Source of the DNA: Pseudo-nitzschia pungens
Taxonomy: Eukaryota; Bacillariophyta; Bacillariophyceae; Bacillariales; Bacillariaceae
Direction: 5' to 3'
NCBI GenBank assembly: GCA_037355855.1
Contig: CM074759.1
Span: 7,998,001 to 8,062,000, forward strand
DNA length: 64,000 nt
The position numbers were made by a program, and so were the translations under genes. Below the pieces are notes generated by a model that was not told the origin of the DNA, did not search any database, and saw only the letters and a program-made list of their open reading frames with translations. The stretch's first letter is position 1. The number at the start of each line of letters is the position of its first letter. Of this stretch, positions 53,555 to 64,000 are shown one piece after another.

Positions 53555-53747
53555 ACCGGAGGAGAGCGAGTCGGAAGAGGAGGAAGTATCCACCGTACCC
53601 GCTCGTCGGCGGTCGGCACGAGTCGGATCCCGGGGTGAGTTAAATCCGAGGGCAGGAGGAAGAGGAGACGAAAGCCATGACGATGAGGATGACGATGAGG
53701 ATGACAATGACAATGACAATGACGAGAACTACGAAAATGAAAATGAA

Positions 53748-53782
<35 letters not shown>

Positions 53783-54300
53783 AAGCGAGGAGCAACGCGA
53801 TCGAAGGGTCGAAACTCCTTCCGGAGTGAATCGGTTGCGCCGCAGCCCGAGACGGGCTGCCCGCCGGGAGGCCGCGAGGCATGGATCCTCCGGCTCGGCG
53901 CGAGAACCGTCCCCGGAATCCGTGCCCGTACGCGGACGCGTACGCGGCAGGAACCGAGGCGGTGCCACCGACGTGCTGGCCACGCTGCCGGTGCCGATGC
54001 CGTCCGACCGAGGGCGAACGCGAACGCGAAACCGAACGCGAACGCGAGGACGAACCGGAGCCACGAATCAATCCAACCTTGAGAGGACGGACGCCGGTGG
54101 CGAAACCGACGGGGGCTCCGGTGCCGAATCCAGCGATCGCGACGACGACGAAAATAACAATAACAATGACAATGACGATGATAACGATGAGGACTATCAA
54201 CAGGAGAGCGAATCCGGTGATGACGATGACGATGACGACGACGAAGAAGAATTCGACCCCAGCGACGACCCTCCGCGGAAGAAACCGAGGGGCAAGGGCC

Positions 54301-54340
<40 letters not shown>

Positions 54341-56717
54341 GGCGTCTGCCCCCAAACGAAAACCAGCGAGGCGAAAGAGAGCAGCCGTCCATTCCTCGGA
54401 CGAGGAATTTATAGTGGATTCGGACGACGTCGAAAGCAGTTACGACGAGGAGGAGGACGAGGAGGAGGAGGAATATCTCGATGCCGAGCTCTCGGAGGAC
54501 GTCGATGACGACATTGCCAATATCGGGGACCCCGACTTGTCGGAGGAGGAGGAGGAGGACGCCAATCATGCTGCCACGACGAAGAAACCACCGCCCGCGC
54601 GTGCGTTGGACGTCGACAGGGATCGGATCGGCACCATTGACGATTCCAGCGACGACGAACCACACCTCCCTTTTTCCAAAAACAAGACCGCTTCCGGCGA
54701 CGTCGAGGAAACCGAAATCCTGCCCACCCCTCACCGCGAACGAGAAGCAACAACAACATCATCAACAACATCCACAACGACAACAAAACGACAGCGGCGC
54801 CCGGTGTGCTGCCCGTCCATCGAGGACGCCATCACCTGCGAACCCCTCCGCAAACGGCACGTGTGCTACATTGCTCCGGACGGTCAATCGCGCCAGTGCT
54901 TCAACCTGGAAACCCTCCGGCAGATCGCCCTCCAGAGCTCCCAGCTGCGCCTCAGGGTCGACGTGGACGCCACGAGACAGAACTTTTTGCAGCCCCCGGC
55001 CTTTCGGACCGCCATGTCGGACGAAATGGTGGACCAGATCGCCTCCCGGTTCGGCCGGGGGGCCCTGGAGCTGGACGGGCCGTATTACACGGACCGGGAG
55101 CGCAACCGGGAGCGTGCGGTGACCAATCACGGGTCGAGTGACGGGTCGGAAGACTACAATGACCACTACTACGACGACAATGGCAATGGCAATGGCAATG
55201 ACGATGACAGCTACAACAGCAGCTACCACCATATTTACGATTCCTTTGAGGAGTTTCGGGAACGTCTGAACGACTACTTTCGTAGGGGCATGGGAAGCCA
55301 GGATGTTTACGCCTGCCCCCTGTGTTACAGCCAGCTCCACCAAACCCTCGCCAATCCTCCGGACGAGTCGACAAAGGAGGAGGAGGACGAAGACGGTGAC
55401 GACGACGAAGACGAAGACGACCAAAAGCTGGCCACCAACGTTTCCGAGTACGATCCCATCACGGTCCTGGGGTACCTGGACAACGACGAGATGATCGTGG
55501 CCTCCCAGTTTTGTTTCAAGAAGCTGACGCAGGTCAAGAAACACCTGCGCGAGGAACACGGCGTGGACACCCGGGGCATCGACGGCAACGAATTGTACCA
55601 GAGATTCCGGATCCGGGCCTCGGACGGATTGCTGCAGCGATGGCTGTCGACGCGGGTCTTTGGGGGACAGGTCAAGCAGGGCCACATGATGATGTATTGG
55701 GGCCAGGGAAACGACCAGAGTTTCGTTCAGCTGCTGGAGTCGATGGAGCACGCGAGGGTTCACTCGGAGGCGGGGGGTGGCCATCGGGGAGGCGGGGAAA
55801 CCTACGGTTCCAGCGACGACGACCGAGATGGCGGCGCTGAAGGATTCGGTGGGATCGTCGCCAGGGCGCGCGAATTCTATGGCACGTTCACCCACCGGGC
55901 AGTTCGGCAGTGGAAGCTGCTCTCGTCGCCCTTTCTCAAGAACAACGATGCCGTGAAGGACTTTATTGCGAGGGACGGCGAAGACGACGGCGACTATGAC
56001 GACGACCCGGAAGACGAGGGAGACGGTGGTGAGAAAAGCGCAAACCAAAAATCACACGCGTTCCTGCGCCACCAACAAATGATGCAATCGATGAAGGAGG
56101 ACTCGGACGAAAACGATTTTGTGCACAAGCTCCAGAGAAAGTATGCCGAACCCCGCGACGAGTCGGAATTCGAACCCGAGTCCGGGTCGGAGTCCGAAAG
56201 CACCGACGAGGAGTTGCGAGTGGTCGGCAAGAAACGGGCCGAACAGGCCGTTGGCAAAAGGGACTCCGACGCGGAGGAGGAGGAGGACGACGGCAACGAC
56301 GACGACAACCATGATGGAGGTGGTGGTGGTGATGATGATGATGATTACAGGGCTCGGTACATTCAAAACGGCTACTACTCTCCCATCGAGGAAGAACAGG
56401 ACGAGTGGATGCTCGCGCGACAGTACCGCCGGAAACGAAAAGCCTCGCCGGCTGCGGAACCAAGCGGCGGCGGTGGCAGCAGCAAGAGCACCAAGACCCG
56501 AACACCCGTGGGAAAACGATTGGTCCGGCGGAAGTCGGCATCCGCGTCGGCGTCGGCATCTGCATCGGCATCGGTGTCCACATCCACTCCCGCGGCGGAA
56601 CCAGCGAGTACCAGAGCCGAAAGCGCTTCTTCCAGAAAGCGGAGATCCATTACCATCCAGAGCAGCAGCAGCAGCGGCGGCGGCGGCAGCAGCGACGATG
56701 AGGACTCCGTGTTTTAG
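53349..56717 (+). CDS. Large acidic, repeat-rich nuclear-type protein with split zinc-finger-like motif
   Basis: 1122 residues, one exon, ATG at 53349. I do not recognise the family. Most of the protein is low in complexity: Asp/Asn/Glu tracts coded by GACAAC and GATGAC repeats (about 35-145 and 265-305), RTRTRT runs (about 315-330), and acidic stretches near 360-410 and 960-1000. Three ordered islands stand out. Residues about 485-580 begin CCPSIEDAITCEPLRKRHVC. Near 655 is VYACPLCYSQLHQTL, and about 65 residues later, after an acidic insert, come SQFCFKKLTQVKKHLREEHG and the conserved-looking LLQRWLSTRVFGGQV. CPLC plus HLREEH looks like a C2H2 finger interrupted by the insert. The tail is basic and Ser-rich. 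A chromatin or transcription role is a guess from composition. Confidence 0.8.
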
Positions 56718-58896
56718 CACCCCCGCGGGGAGTGCGGTGGTTTTCTCTTTCGCGATTCTCCCGCCAGCATCCGAGACGGGTTGTGCAAAGGTCCGAGAGA
56801 AGGGTTGCAAAAAGGTGTTCGACAGCGGCGGCACGGTGGTCCGTTGGTTTGCCCGAGCGTTCTGTTTTGCTCTGTTCCATCTCGTTCTGGCGGAGGCAAG
56901 AGTCGCACGCGACCGGAGTACGGTACCGTACACCACAGACACTGGACAAAATCAAACAGTTCGCGAGTGTATTACAGAGCGGAGCACATTGCTTCTGTCA
57001 CTACTCTTTAAACTCTCTGGTGTGTATGGCAACATGCCAGTCACTGCATTCGCGCGATGGGATCAGCGATCGACACCAAGTCGATGAATGGAGTACGGAG
57101 ATGCTGATGTTGTGCGAAAAGACTTGGACGAACAGAACTTTTTTTGCGGCATTGCTCCTTGAATCGCGATGTGCTAGTGTCGCTTTGGTGGATTGTTGCT
57201 GCGCGGGCCTATTCTTTGCTACCGTGTGTGGCACTGTTCTGTTTTGGTATCCAATCCTGGACTTTCGAGTCTGACACAAAAACACACCGGGGCTACCAAA
57301 GGCACGAGCCCTCTACGAATGCCGCGCTGACAGCAATATTGCCATTGGACACCTAGAAAGAATAGTAAGAGTCGCCGAGAGATTTTCCGACTGTATATTA
57401 TTCCAATCTCATTGTTCATCGAAGGAACAACAACTACTACACGCACTACTACTAGACATTCCACTCTTCCGAGATAATAATCCTTGCCAAAACTATCTGT
57501 ACCGATACTACCGTAGTACCCCCAACCCAACCCGGTTCCGACATCGGACAGAGATGTACGGTATCAAAGCTGTAGCGAAAGAGCTGTCTTCGAAAGCTAG
57601 AGATCCACAGGAGTCGTGCGGGTTACTGCTGGGACCACAACAAGAAATCATCGTCATCTTGTCTTCTCGCGTCAAGCGCGACAAAAAGAAATGTCACACT
57701 CACACGGTAAGATACCGTTTCTCTTGTCATCATCCTTTGCTTTTCTACGACGTGGACTCGCTGCATTCTACTTCGTATATGGCAAGACGACCACATCGTC
57801 AACTGTCTCAGCAACGTGAGATTGCGGTACCAGCTGAATTCCATAGTTAAGATTACTGCAATACGGTATCCAAAGTTAGTGTTTTTGTTCTTATCATCAT
57901 CCTGAGGTTTTTCCGTGTTTGACAACAACTAAGGTTACAGTAACTTACCGCATCATTTGTTTCTCCACAAAGGGACTACCGTTTCTCTTGTTATCTTTGC
58001 TTGTCTACGACGTGGACTCGCTGCATTCTATATGGCAAGACGACCACATCATCAACTGTCTCAACAACGTGAGATTGCGATAATTACCAGCTAAATTCCA
58101 TAGTTACTGCAATACGGTATCCAAGATTAGTGTTTTTGTTCTTATCATCCTGAGATTTTTCCGTGTTTGACTAAGGTTACCGCATCATTATTACTGTATT
58201 TGTTTCTCCACAGTGGATTACGAGTAAGTTAAGGTTTACCGGTGATGCACTTTCGAGAGTAAAGTTTATTCCTACCAGTAACTTACTTGTACGGGAAACC
58301 TTACGTAAACCTCACTCGAGTGTTCTCATCCGATTGACAATCCCAAACGGGTGATTGACAGACCACGTACACTTTCATCTCTCATCAAATCAATGAAACT
58401 ATTGTTGTAGTAAGCCTTACGTACCGGTATGGATAAGTAAGGTTAGTAAGTAAACCTTAAGTTACTCGTATCTATTGAGCCTAATTAGTACCTTACTTGC
58501 CAATGCATGTAGTAAACCTTCCTCGTATCTACTCTAGTAGTCAGGGGTCTATTATTTGGACCCCTGCTAGTAGTAAGGGTAACCTTACTCGTACCTGTAC
58601 TCGTAGAGTTACCAGTATTTTAAGGTCAGCAGCTCCTCAATCTTCGTCTCCTCCATCTCCTCCATCACCTCATCATCACGGGAACTGGAAAACTGCCGAA
58701 TTTGATTTTTGAAAAATTCAGTATGCCGCCGCTAATGTTTGTCACTCCCTTATTATTTCGAATTGCAATGGCTGCCATTCGTGTTCGTGTCAAACTTGCA
58801 CTCGAGCCTTCCGTACTCATCGATCAACAAAGTGGGACCAATCACTTTATTTTCCAATAACGGCATCGGCTGATTCCTAACCATCGTCGGCGCAAA
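56718..58896. other. Intergenic region
   Basis: No gene that I can support. A diverged tandem duplication occupies 57713-58219. From 58150 to 58620 the sequence is dense in GGTAAGG, TTACTCGTA and ACCGGTA words. Confidence 0.5.
57713..58219. repeat. Diverged tandem duplication, period about 264 bp
   Basis: Both copies start TACCGTTTCTCTTGT (57713 and 57977), share TACGACGTGGACTCGCTGCA and end TTTGTTTCTCCACA. The second copy is shorter by small deletions. Non-coding. Confidence 0.85.
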
Positions 58897-60193
58897 ATGA
58901 AGGTGTTTCTAAACTACGAAGACAACGAAAACAAAGAGTTTCACAAGGCTCTGAAAATCACTCTTCCAAAGTCGTGGAAGACGGGTCCCGTCTCGAACCT
59001 GCTGGATCAGTTCGTGGAATCGTACAATGCCAAGTTCCAGGACACCAACCCGCTCCAGGCTTCGGAGCTCCACCTGGGCATTCGCGAGCAACAAGAACAG
59101 ACCTACGGGAGCATGGGAACCGCCGAACCCAAAATGGTTCCGATCTGCAACGACGCCGTCGTGATCGAGACCGTTCCGGATCGATCGGATGTTTACATTT
59201 GCCACGGACCGGGCCGGACAAAAGCCGAGGTGGAAGCCGAACAAATGGCCGCACAGAGGGAAGAAGAAGAGAAGCGAAAGAACACGGTTGCATGCACCCA
59301 TTTTGGCTGTCAAAACCGGTTTCCAAAGGGTGGACCGTATCCCGAATGCAGATACCACAGGCTCCCGCCCGTCTTTCACGAAACGGCAAAATATTGGGCG
59401 TGTTGTCCCAACAAGAAAGCGTATGGTAAGTTCGGTGGTTGTCTTGTCCAGGGAAAAATTGAACGGCCGGGGGTTGCTGCTCGCTCCTGCTACATGGGAT
59501 CCGTCGGCAGATGAATCGGGTTTTCGTCTCTCACTCGACGAGGTGCGTGTTTGGATCCAACCTCCTCTCCATCGGTCCGACAATCACAGACTGGGACGAC
59601 TTTCAGCAGATTCCGGGATGTCTGAACGGGAGGTGCACGGAAGTCAAGGACGACGGAAAACGATTCTTGGGCGGGACCGATCTCCGGGAGCAGGCCGAGG
59701 GCGAGAAACTGAAATCCATCGACGACTTCAACAAGGCCCAGTCTGCCGGAGGTGCGGAAGCCGCACCCGTTCTGGACAGGTTGCGAAACGCAATGTTCGA
59801 ACTCGGAATCGATCGGGAATTGTTTGACCAGGTGGTTGACGGAATGAAGAAAGAATTCTCGGGATCGGCGGCGAGCGAGAGCGAGCTCTTGGCCGCCGTC
59901 TCGGAAGAACTGGGTGAGTGTGCTGGTAGCGTCCATCGGCAACGGTTAGTGACGCTTTCGGGGTGCCGGAAAGTCACGGATATAGTGGTTCGACGTGGGT
60001 GGTTTGCTTGGTTATTGCTTCTACTTTTTTAGTTTTGTTTTGTCTTTGCACGTATCGTGGCGTCTCACGGCATGTTTGTATCGTTCTCTTTCGTGCCTTT
60101 GGCATTGGTTCCACTCGTTATTTTTGGGAATCAGGATCGAAATTGAAAGCTGCGATGAAGGCAATCGCTGTGGATCAATTGCGAATACAATGA
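58897..60193 (+). CDS. CHORD-domain zinc-binding protein
   Basis: Three exons, 58897-59425, 59590-59913 and 60135-60193, give 303 residues. Donors are GTAAGT and GTGAGT; the acceptors follow AATCACAG and GGAATCAG. The first splice restores NKKAY-DWDDFQQIPGC inside the domain. The CHORD domain spans about residues 133-196: CTHFGCQNRF, PECRYHRLPPVFHETAKYW, ACCPNKKAYDWDDF, IPGCLNGRC. It is a tandem zinc-binding module found in RAR1 and CHP-1/melusin, co-chaperones that bind HSP90 with SGT1. Only one CHORD and no CS domain are present, unlike those proteins. Residues 1-60 (MKVFLNYEDNENKEFHKALK) look like a separate small folded domain, and residues 215-303 are helical. Chaperone function is by analogy. 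The last exon is short, so its acceptor is the least certain point. Confidence 0.87.
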
Positions 60194-61102
60194 TTGACCG
60201 TGAAGTAATGAAGCTGTTGCAAAACTACATAGATTACAAACCCAAATAAGAAATCCAGAGGATTAGAAAACGAAACGATCAAAAGTGCGGAATAAAAGTA
60301 TCGCCTCTATTCTTCGGAATCTATTGAAACAGGGATTGACAAGAAGTAGGATGCTCGTTGTTGCACAGTATTGTAGGTGAAAGAGTGGATGAAAGGGAGA
60401 CAATCTGTCGTTGGTATCACAACGAACATCAAAGTGTTGTGCATTCTGTCCCACAAATTTACCGCGTTCAAGACGATTGGTAGGCTGGGTTCTGAACTCT
60501 CCGTAGCTCGCAACGTTTGTTTGAGAGCAATTGGAATGACGAACCGAAGTCAGACTGCGACGTCAAGAATGGAGACCGATCAAGAATTATCTGTAAGCGG
60601 TTGGCGTACAAGCTTCGGTTGCATTAACATAATAACAGATTAGAACGATTGCAAGAATATTAATTCGTGACATCATGAAATGGAAAAAAATGATTCTAGT
60701 AATGCGTGATAGCTTTAGTTTCTGGGCATTATGCTCAGTCATTCATCAGATGGTGTGGTATCTTGTCACCCTTGTTGTTTGCTGTGAGCCTCGATCTTAT
60801 GAGCTTCAGGACGGCGGGCTTCATCGACTACCAATTACACTTCGATTGATGGTGTATCATGGCATGGGCTTGAGCATGGGCATAAGATACTCCTACCTGT
60901 TCTGCTCTTTCAATTCCTTTCAATTGGAACATTTAAATCTAGATCGATCGAATCTAATCATGCAACGATTGCTCGTTGTCATTGTTGCTTCACTGTCTGT
61001 GCGACAGCTTAAACGATCTTACCGATGGCACACCAAGTATTCCTCTTAGTGTCCACATGTTGTGGACTTCGTGAACCATCCAAGGTCGACATACTGCATA
61101 AT
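60194..61102. other. Convergent intergenic region
   Basis: Between the 3' ends of the CHORD and second ankyrin genes. Short frames only, without motifs. Confidence 0.5.
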
Positions 61103-61981
61103 TCAACCCTTGAGACCTTCGTGCTTCGCGAGCTCCGTTGCGAGTTTCTTGAGCACATTCCTTTCCGACAAGAATCGCGACCAACGTTCGTAGACTCGCG
61201 TTGGTATCAGTTCAAATGGAATCTTGTTCTTATCGTCCTCGAAGACCGCCAGTTTTGGTGCGATTCTCATAAGAAAGTCAATGTTATCAAAGTTAGGCAG
61301 TGCAGACATACACGCGTTGTGTAGTGGTGTCCTCCCCATACGGTCTCTTACATTCAGTGGGACTTTGGCATCCTTCACTAAATACTCGAGAACATCCAAG
61401 CTTAGTCCCATGCGGCATACTAGGTGGAGGAGATTTTCTCCAAACTGATTTCTAGCCTCAAGATCGTATTTCTTCTCAGTATCATTCTTGAGCGATCGTA
61501 GTTTATCCAAATCTGCACCTCGGAGGGCTTTGAGAAGATCGATATGAATATCTGCTTCTTGATATGGTTCGAAGTACAGAGCTTGTTCTATATTGAAGGA
61601 GTCGATTCTTGTCTTTATCTTCTTGTTCTTCAAGGATATAGTCATGTACGTGAAAGGACTAAGGACAGGAATGGTAGGTTCGGATGAGGATGACTTCCGC
61701 GGCAGAACCATGAAGCGGAAGGACGGTAGGGTCAATGAAGAGGTTGAAGAGCCGGGCGAGCACGAAGCGTTCAGTCGCCTCATCTTAAGTGGCATCTCGT
61801 CTTGATTCGAACAGCACCCGACGCTAATGTCCCTCGCGTTGCGTTTATTCACAGAAATCATTTGGTGGTGGTTGTAAGAGTTCTCCTCGCCTCCAATAGA
61901 TGTCTCGATTAGTCGTTTGGTGGTATTATCGTGCAAGGGTAGGAGCCTGGGAACATAAAGCAGAGAGGAGGCTCTTGACAT
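61103..61981 (-). CDS. Small ankyrin-repeat protein
   Basis: 292 residues, one exon, ATG at 61981. Residues 1-120 are low in complexity and basic/Ser-rich. Residues about 135-275 form two to three ankyrin units: DIHIDLLKALRGADLDKLRS, NQFGENLLHLVCRMG, RMGRTPLHNACMS. A closing segment PFELIPTRVYERWSRFL occurs, as I recall, in many diatom ankyrin proteins of this kind. It is probably a protein-binding scaffold; the partner is unknown. It is a different subfamily from the ankyrin protein at 4110, with no SUMO-like tail. It is convergent with the CHORD gene. Confidence 0.83.
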   Translation of the reverse strand: MSRASSLLYVPRLLPLHDNTTKRLIETSIGGEENSYNHHQMISVNKRNARDISVGCCSNQDEMPLKMRRLNASCSPGSSTSSLTLPSFRFMVLPRKSSSSEPTIPVLSPFTYMTISLKNKKIKTRIDSFNIEQALYFEPYQEADIHIDLLKALRGADLDKLRSLKNDTEKKYDLEARNQFGENLLHLVCRMGLSLDVLEYLVKDAKVPLNVRDRMGRTPLHNACMSALPNFDNIDFLMRIAPKLAVFEDDKNKIPFELIPTRVYERWSRFLSERNVLKKLATELAKHEGLKG

Positions 61982-63087
61982 TCTTGTCCCTAATGAGCGA
62001 TAATCCTACTCGGTGGAAGAAGATGCAAACTGGATTGAGTCAGTTACTTGTTGGATTGTGCGTTGTACAATCTGAAGAAACAGCGACGAAATTTTGTACG
62101 ATAACACCGCGTTCCATAGAGTAGTGCCTTATACAACAGAACAAACAAGCCGCTTCGTTGTTTTTGTAAAGTAGCGTTGATTTTCTCCTTCTATTGAATG
62201 TGTCCAATCTACGAAGATTCTGTTAAGAGTTTTTCAGTATTGGTTTCGACATTGATACTCCGATCAAAAACGGTTTCTGTTATTATTATTATTAAACAAT
62301 GAAAATTGGTCCAAAAAATTGGTGTCTTGTCTACAATCATGTCCTGTAGAGATCATTACTGATTTCTATACGTTCCATGCAATTTTAATTATAAAAAGAC
62401 AATTTCTTTCGTTTGTTCTTTTCTTCCAGCATTAAGTGTAATTGATATTATTTTAGAGGGAGTCGCGCCAGCTGTCCGCTACGTGTTCTGGTCAATTGCT
62501 GACTCTCCGAGTTGTAGTGTCTACGTATAAATCTACGCTATCAGTATGTAAAGTAAAATGTCAGAATAAAACTTTTTGATTGAGTCAGCCGAAATGTTAT
62601 CCAATAGAAACGTTCGTACTTTCACTATGGTACGAGTAGGTAGGTTCGGTAAAGTTACTGTTTTCACTAAGGTACACGCATACTCATGATGTTGTAATAC
62701 TATTAGTAGAATACTATCGGTAACTTACTTGTATTAAGCCTTAGTGTATTTCTTGCAAAGCAAGCTTCCATGTAGCGTACATCCTTTCTTCGTCGCTCTT
62801 CGTTGCATGTACCCGGTACCGTAAGGTTTACGGTAACAAGGAGGTCGTGAATCAAGGCATACATAATCTTACTCGTACTATCGAAGTGCAAGTAACATAC
62901 TTGAAACCGTACATTCTGCGCATTGGATCAAATACTGCTTGAACAACTACGGTAACTTACTACAACCAAAACAATGATATTCAACCAAGTCATTATTTTT
63001 TCATTAGTTTTCACCCCATGCAACAAACGTCAAACATTTAGTTTTGCAGAAGCAGCATTGTCTTCTGTGTTTTAAAAGGTAGCCTGA
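61982..63087. other. Intergenic region
   Basis: AT-rich, no gene or strong repeat apart from short GGTAAC and CCGTAAGG words. It ends at the truncated retroelement fragment. Confidence 0.45.
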
Positions 63088-64000
63088 GTGATACAAAAAC
63101 AGCAAGCTTCTAGACAGGTGGATGTGCCAATTGACATAACAAGAGATAAAAGAGTACTTCTCCACAAGTATTCCCTACCACAGGTTGGTTGTCAGGCCCT
63201 TGTTGATGCCATTCAGAGTGGCACTGCTAGTGCTGTCTGTGATGGTTCGTTTGATCCTGCTCTTCTAAGAGGAACTTGTGCCTTCATCCTGTCACCCAAC
63301 ACCTCCACCAAGACTACCTCTTTATTCCTCACTGGCTGTAATTTTGTTAGTGGATCCCCTAAGGAGCAGTCTTCTTACAGGAGTGAACTGACAGGCATCA
63401 TTGGGGTTCTCACCTGTTGTACTGCTCTGGTGAACCTGTTTGACATTGCCTCTGGCTCTCTCACCATTGCCCTTGATGGTGACACAGCTCTCAAACAGGC
63501 TCAGGGATCTTGGCCATTGGTTATTTCCCAGAAGTCTTTTGATTATGTTTCTGTCATCCGAAACATGATTTCTTCCCTGCCAATCTCTGTGCAATTTCAG
63601 TGGGTTCAGGGTCACCAAGCTGGTCTTTTTCTTGACTGGTGGGCTCTTCACAATCATCAGGTTGATGACATGGCCAAGGCTTTTCTATCTGTCCATCGAG
63701 CTTCTCCCTATCACTATCCCAGACTTGTGTTTGAGCCCTGGGCATTCTCCCTCAATGGTTGCAAGTGCTCTCAGTTTGACAAGGATGCTTTGCATGTTGC
63801 CATTTCTGGCCCTCCTCTTCTCCAATACTGGCAGACCCACCATGATATCCCTATTCCCCAACCTGTTTTGAGTTCCATCCATTGGTGTGTCCATCAGTCT
63901 GCCTTCAAGCGTCTCCCTCCTGGTATGCAAAGGTGGTTTGTCCAGTTTGCTTCTGGCTGAATTGGTGTTGGCAACCAGCTCCTTCACTACCAGCATCAGG
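63088..64000 (+). pseudogene. Retroelement RNase H fragment, truncated and interrupted
   Basis: The frame opens directly after a TGA (63085-63087) without an ATG and runs to TGA 63958-63960, then stays open to the window end. The translation has an RNase H fold with acidic residues in CDGSF (D52 from the frame start), YRSELTG (E100), ALDGD (D130) and HNHQVDDMA (D193), and WVQGHQ before the last. Such RNase H modules lie downstream of reverse transcriptase in non-LTR-type retroelements. The 5' part, including reverse transcriptase, is missing. The TGA at 63958 probably interrupts a longer frame, because IGVGNQLLHYQHQ continues it. It is unrelated in sequence to the gypsy RNase H at 24.7 kb. 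GC content is higher than the flanking DNA. Confidence 0.75.

Noticed and set aside
54762..56048. 428-codon minus frame inside the acidic-protein gene, and 53640-54734
   Set aside because: Antisense of GAC/GAT repeats gives Val/Ile runs; no domain.
57554..57850. 98-codon plus frame starting MYGIKAVAKELSS
   Set aside because: Its right half lies in a non-coding tandem duplication whose second copy has deletions that break the frame.

Overview
The window is nuclear DNA of a photosynthetic stramenopile, most likely a diatom. The evidence is a set of intron-poor genes with short GT-AG introns, two proteins with a signal peptide plus transit peptide of the secondary-plastid type (a Phe just after the predicted cleavage site), a thylakoid-lumen cyclophilin with a second twin-arginine signal, and ankyrin proteins of a type I associate with diatoms. 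The genus cannot be fixed from the sequence. One 500-base run of N interrupts the window (6652-7151).

Layout. 1-9.1 kb: a minus-strand gene running off the left edge, an ankyrin-repeat gene, the gap, and a two-exon secreted Cu/Zn-SOD-like gene. 9.1-12.6 kb: intergenic, with a perfect 241-bp tandem duplication and MITE-like inverted repeats. 12.6-19.4 kb: a giant OSCA/CSC1-type channel gene convergent with a three-exon CYP38/TLP40-like cyclophilin gene. 19.65-27.92 kb: a large terminal-inverted-repeat (TIR) element whose core is a roughly 36-bp minisatellite, interrupted by a Ty3/gypsy retrotransposon. 27.9-33.6 kb: TAC/TAG-rich DNA around a plastid-type EamA transporter gene. 33.6-42 kb: three minus-strand genes (a mitochondrial protein resembling Bot1p/mS45, a GPATCH1-like spliceosome factor, a five-exon GlcNAc transferase). 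42.26-45.02 kb: a second, smaller copy of the TIR element, with its minisatellite arranged as two opposed arrays. 46.5-49.9 kb: a phytanoyl-CoA-dioxygenase-like gene and a convergent GT14-like gene. 50.5-52.5 kb: a cluster of nested or abutting foldback elements, one built of TGTCCTCAA repeats. 53.3-64 kb: an acidic repeat-rich protein, a CHORD protein, a second ankyrin protein, and a retroelement RNase H fragment at the right edge.

The host genes do not form a pathway. Themes are plastid targeting (cyclophilin, EamA transporter), glycosylation in the secretory route (PF11397-type and GT14-type enzymes), and RNA processing (GPATCH1). The most unusual content is the mobile DNA: a TIR family with no transposase of its own, carrying clustered GTGGCTGTCAGCGCCAC motifs and an expandable minisatellite, one copy of which hosts a gypsy element with terminal repeats of only 49 bp.
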